Source: Diprion similis
Lineage: Eukaryota; Arthropoda; Insecta; Hymenoptera; Diprionidae
Reading direction: 5' to 3'
DNA: 64,000 bases
Assembly (NCBI RefSeq): GCF_021155765.1
Contig: NC_060118.1
Span: 10,909,646 to 10,973,645 of the forward strand
Part shown: positions 60,301 to 64,000 of the stretch, piece by piece
Layout of the letters: each line of letters opens with the position of its first letter
How positions within the stretch are numbered: position 1 is the first letter of the stretch
Translations under genes and position numbers: made by a program
Notes under the pieces: generated by a model
What the model was told of the DNA's origin: nothing
Databases searched by the model: none
The model's input: only the letters and a program-made list of their open reading frames with translations

Positions 60301-62985
60301 TACTTACTATCCTTAACTCGTTTGATTTGTCGTAAATTTCACGACAGGTTGAAGAACGTCATAATTTACGATCCAGCCTGGCGTCACTTTATATAGTTGA
60401 TGGAAAAGGAGGAAAATTCAGACGCGGCGAGCAACGATTGATGTTAACTTACCGCTCCCTCAGCTTCATTTCACTTCATCGCGGAAATAAGAATCTGACA
60501 AAACACGGAACAGCCGAATTTTGACGAATTGGGAAAATACCGATAGCAAAAAAAACCGAAATTTTTTCTTCCAACGATTTTTCTTTACACTCAAACGTTT
60601 CGTTCCTCGAAACTTTCGCACGCATCCATTGTTAAGAAATGAAATAAAAATATAAATGTTTCTACAATGATATTTTAAATTTACTGAAAAAAAAAAAAAC
60701 AACAACAAGTGATCAAAAAATAAATAACATTCTTCAAAATTATAGTGATAATAGTTCAATTTATGAAAAACTGAGAACTACTCAAATGAGTTTCTTAAAA
60801 ACAATTATCCATGTCAGCACTTGACTTGATGTTGTTTGTTCCTATCTATTTCTATTTCCAACTCAAACGAGTCCTTTTTTACGGGTAACAATTCCAATTG
60901 TAAAATAATTTAACCCTCATTAAAGATTAAAGTGCATGTTTTTTAAAATAGATATGCATGTGTGTATGTGTGTGTGTGTGTGTGTGTGTTTTAATCCAAT
61001 TACCTTGTGTATCCCTCATAAAAATATTGCACATGGCCTGGATGAACTGGAACACAAGTGAATTATTTTTCGTTTTCACCTCGTTGTATAATCCGTATGT
61101 ATGAAATATTTTTATGTACCTATATAATAATATATACAATATATATACAAATATGTTTGCATACAATGTAAAATGTACGTGCATGCATGTGGAAATTATT
61201 ATCTATGTATTAGAGCGTACATGGGAAAGGAAAGGCCGAGTAAGTTATTAACAAAACCCTCGTTTCTTTTGTATTCACATTCTGTACAAACATATTTTAC
61301 ATAATTTCGGTATATACGTATATGCAGTGTATATATATATATATTTTCTGCTTAGCTATTCTCGTCTTCGTGTTTTTGTATGGTTAGTTATACTTTAGAT
61401 TCTTTTCGACACATACATGCCGTATATACAGATATATAGGTATGTATACATAACCACAGTGTATATATGCACGCAATTAGAATTCTGTAATTTTGTTTCC
61501 CTCGTTGAAATTGTCCAGAAAAAAAAAAAAATAAGAAAAATATATTCAAAACTTGTGTTTAAGAATAATACCAACACCAATCGTATTTTCTAAAATACTA
61601 TTTTCAATGGTATTAATTCGCTAGGACTCATGTATAGGCAAATATTATTCTATATAATATACCGTAACATATTTTACGAATTGAAATAAATATTTGATGC
61701 GTACCTAGATTATACGTATCTATATATGTATATGTATTACTTAATCGAATCGTTCGATTATCAGTATTTCATATTGCCATTTATTTCGAAGATAATAATC
61801 TGCAATATATACCGTTCAAAACGACTGAATTGAAATATGAATTTAGTAATTCGTGTCAAGTTGTTCGTTCGGTGTTCATCGTAATTAAAAAGTGAAACTG
61901 TTATTATAAAATTTCGAAAGTTTTTTTTACACTCAACTTTTGTCTCGGTTTACTTGGTCGTTCTCACGTTCTTCTGCTACAGTTCGCATACTTCTGTAGA
62001 TCTGTATACATTGCATCAGTTCGTATTTTTTTTCCGAATTTTCATACGTTATTAATTAACCGCCAATTGTTACAAAATTTATTCTCAATTTTTTGTTTTT
62101 CTTTTTCTTTTCTCAGGCCTGAGAAAATGATTATTATTATTTGTCGATAGAAAGATAAGAACAAACGAAAAAAAAACTCTCTTTTTATATCGTTTCTTAG
62201 TCTGATAGATATTTTTTCACGTTTCTTTCAATCTTCTGTACAATACGTTTCCGTTGTGTATACATGAGACAGCAATTAAACGGTGATAAATAATCGTAAT
62301 AATTATTGTACGATTCATAGTTTATAATCCTCGTGCAATAAGAATCCGGAATCCTTAAAACGAAAATAACAACAAATGAATCTTCAATGGGAATGTCGAT
62401 AGTGCCAAACTTGCAAATCTGATTTCTTCTCCAAGTAAAATAATTACGTTTATCATAGATATAATTTTCGAAAAAGATCATACATACGATAATAAAATCT
62501 AGGAAATAATTAGAATGCTCTTCACGAATTAGATAATCTATACATTCAACATTATTATACGTATTTATAAATATTAACGAAGAAATTTCCCCGTCCTTAT
62601 TGTATATTCTATATATATATATATATATTTAAATTTAAATGAATAAGCTATTCATGTGAAGAAGCCTATTTCGGTACGAATGCAATAATTGCTTAGATAC
62701 CTTAAATTGCACACGTCACGTATTTTGCAATTAAAGAATCATATTCACACTCTGGGGAAAATGAACTGCCTGAATTGAATAATCATCGCACGTTTTTTAG
62801 TGTTACTATTTATCTTTAACGACAAAACGTGAAACGTGTTTCTAGCTACCGATGGCAAGGAAAAATTAATTGACGATGAAAACAAGATAAAATCAAATAT
62901 TAGCAAACTCATTCGGCTTTGAAACTTGATTACTTTAAATCTTTATAAGTACTTTGCAAATGCTGGCCAAACGTAAATATATATA
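54302..62985. other. Gene-poor sequence; distal part may be 3' UTR of the minus-strand gene
   Basis: No supported gene. Simple repeats include (GCTT/GCCT)n at about 57527-57552 and (TG)n at about 60966-60989. An open frame at 58780-59052 begins just after an acceptor-like TTCTTCGTAG but has no family match. Sequence from about 60900 onward is very AT-rich and resembles insect 3' UTR or intergenic DNA; the reverse-strand poly(A) signal at 62989 suggests that at least one transcript end of the next gene lies here. Confidence 0.4.
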
Positions 62986-62988
62986 TTA

Positions 62989-62994
62989 TTTATT
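62989..62994 (-). terminator. Candidate poly(A) signal for the minus-strand gene
   Basis: TTTATT on the plus strand (AATAAA on the minus strand) about 590 bp beyond the stop codon of the minus-strand coding exon. Other signals further downstream are possible. Confidence 0.3.
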
Positions 62995-63582
62995 TATACC
63001 ATACTTTTGATTCGGTTTATATTTACTCGCATCTCACTGAGCGATGCTATTGACCCACTTCTCTCCTCCTCACAAACGTACATGTATATATAGTATTATA
63101 TAACACGTATGAATAAAAATATTGTTCATTGTGTCACACAGAGTTATTAATTATGCGTTACCCTAGATTTTTATTCCTCTTTTTCCCTCTGCCCGAATCA
63201 TTACTTTCACTCAACTCGTATAACATATATACTTATTTGTATGATGCACATGTTCATAAAAAAAAACTCTTAGCCTTCATTATACAGATGCAGTATAAGC
63301 GAAGATCACGATGAAGATGAGCGAAGCAACGAAGTGTCTAAATCGAAAACGGATTACGTCTTTCTAAAAAGCAGTTCTCCGGAGGTAAAAAGAAAGCAAA
63401 AAAAAAAAAAAAAAGAGTACGAAAAGAGAAAAAAAAGTATCCTGCGTATAAAAGTGTGAAATTTATCCAAATCCTCTGTGTCGACAGTTCTTCCCACTTT
63501 TCATTAAATCGATTACGTTACAACCGATTCTGATTTAATACCTCAATATATATTTATATAACGTATCCGATCAGGTAACGGA

Positions 63583-64000
63583 TCAGCCCCACTTAGCAGC
63601 TATGGTATAAAGCGAGCGTAAAAGTTCGAGGGCTCGATTATCGGCGGGCGATTCTGCTTCTATAGACAATGAATTTTCCGCCTCGGAAGGATCGGCATCG
63701 TCCGATCTAACGATTGGCATCGGTGGTTCGGTGGTGGGCCTGAACTTCCGGCTCATCCTGGAGCGGAAAGTGGTAACGGAAACTGGCGTCGTGGTGTCGG
63801 CCGATTGGAGATCGCCACTTCCGGTGGATAGGCGAAGGCTGCTAATGCCGTTTACAATGTCGCGGGACTCCTGGGAGTTGAACTCGTTGACGGGAGTCCT
63901 GAGGAGCGCATCGAGTAGCTGCTGCCTCTCTTGTTCCATGGTTTTGTTCATGGGTCCCTTGCAGTGGCTGATTAGAAGCAAAACGAGCTGTCGAACGGTG
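63583..64000 (-). CDS. C-terminal coding exon of an unidentified protein (partial, runs off the window)
   Basis: The minus-strand frame is open from the window edge to a TGA at 63583-63585, about 138 residues. It starts with a hydrophobic stretch (VRQLVLLLI at the edge) followed by a hydrophilic Ser/Thr-rich tail. An acceptor-like CTTCTAATCAG ends at 63968 on this strand, so the true exon may begin at about 63967 (phase 2) with CHCKGPMNK-type sequence and the hydrophobic part would then be intron. The tail has helical EQERQQLLDALLRTP, a basic FRSRMSRKFRP, acidic serines (DADPSEAENSLSIEAES) suited to phosphorylation, and a final LELLRSLYTIAAKW segment. Codon use is GC-ending, unlike the flanks, supporting real coding. 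I do not recognise the family; a cytoplasmic tail of a membrane protein is one option. Confidence 0.6.
   Translation of the reverse strand, partial: TVRQLVLLLISHCKGPMNKTMEQERQQLLDALLRTPVNEFNSQESRDIVNGISSLRLSTGSGDLQSADTTTPVSVTTFRSRMSRKFRPTTEPPMPIVRSDDADPSEAENSLSIEAESPADNRALELLRSLYTIAAKWG

Noticed and set aside
1-64000. tRNA, rRNA or integrated viral genes
   Set aside because: No B-box-like GGTTCRANNCC in tRNA context, no rRNA-like conserved stretch and no viral protein signature were seen; a covariance-model scan would be decisive.

Overview
The window is insect nuclear DNA: AT-rich, with spliced genes, long homopolymer and dinucleotide runs, short non-autonomous transposon copies, and two arthropod-typical gene families. 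These are single-domain chitin-binding cuticle proteins (CPAP1 type, one Peritrophin-A/CBM14 domain each) and ecdysteroid-kinase-like (EcKL/CHK) small-molecule kinases. The order cannot be proved from the sequence; Hymenoptera is my weak impression. No tRNA, rRNA, CRISPR array, viral gene or intact transposase was recognised. All gene models below were assembled by hand from reading frames, GT..AG junctions, TATA/initiator pairs and poly(A) signals.

Layout: about 2159-4278 holds a small secreted protein gene (105 aa). 5287-8931 is CPAP1 gene 1 (439 aa, four cysteine-rich half-exons and a charged tail). About 10190-10768 is a tentative two-exon gene of unknown function. 14514-15930 is CPAP1 gene 2 (261 aa). 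18049-20143 and 20457-23711 are two tandem EcKL kinases (405 and 399 aa) with shared intron positions. About 24.1-41.5 kb is a gene-poor stretch with repeats. 41491-42042 is a two-exon gene for a 67-aa single-pass membrane micropeptide. 42.1-48.7 kb is gene-poor and contains a 500-bp array with exact 10-bp phasing. 48693-53512 is CPAP1 gene 3 (1136 aa), a large Gly/Pro/Ser/Gln matrix protein with the chitin-binding domain in its middle. 54.3-63.5 kb is AT-rich and gene-poor, and the last 420 bases carry the C-terminal coding end of an unidentified minus-strand gene.

How the genes fit together: the three CPAP1 genes share a long family signature around the domain (I-P-G-x-x-G-K/R-D-Y-P before it, C-Q-V-F-H-x-C inside it) and a TATA box about 30 bp before an initiator, so they are probably paralogues from local duplication used in building extracellular chitin matrices. 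Their tails have diverged completely: charged in gene 1, Ala/Pro/Gln in gene 2, resilin- or collagen-like repeats in gene 3. The EcKL pair is an independent insertion or duplication between them; members of that family phosphorylate ecdysteroids or xenobiotics in other insects.

The most unusual structures are a long imperfect palindrome of about 820 bp starting 30 bp after the stop codon of CPAP1 gene 1, a TTAA-bounded foldback element at 11706-12091, and the strictly 10-bp-phased A-tract array at 44581-45080, which has a nested 110-bp higher-order repeat.
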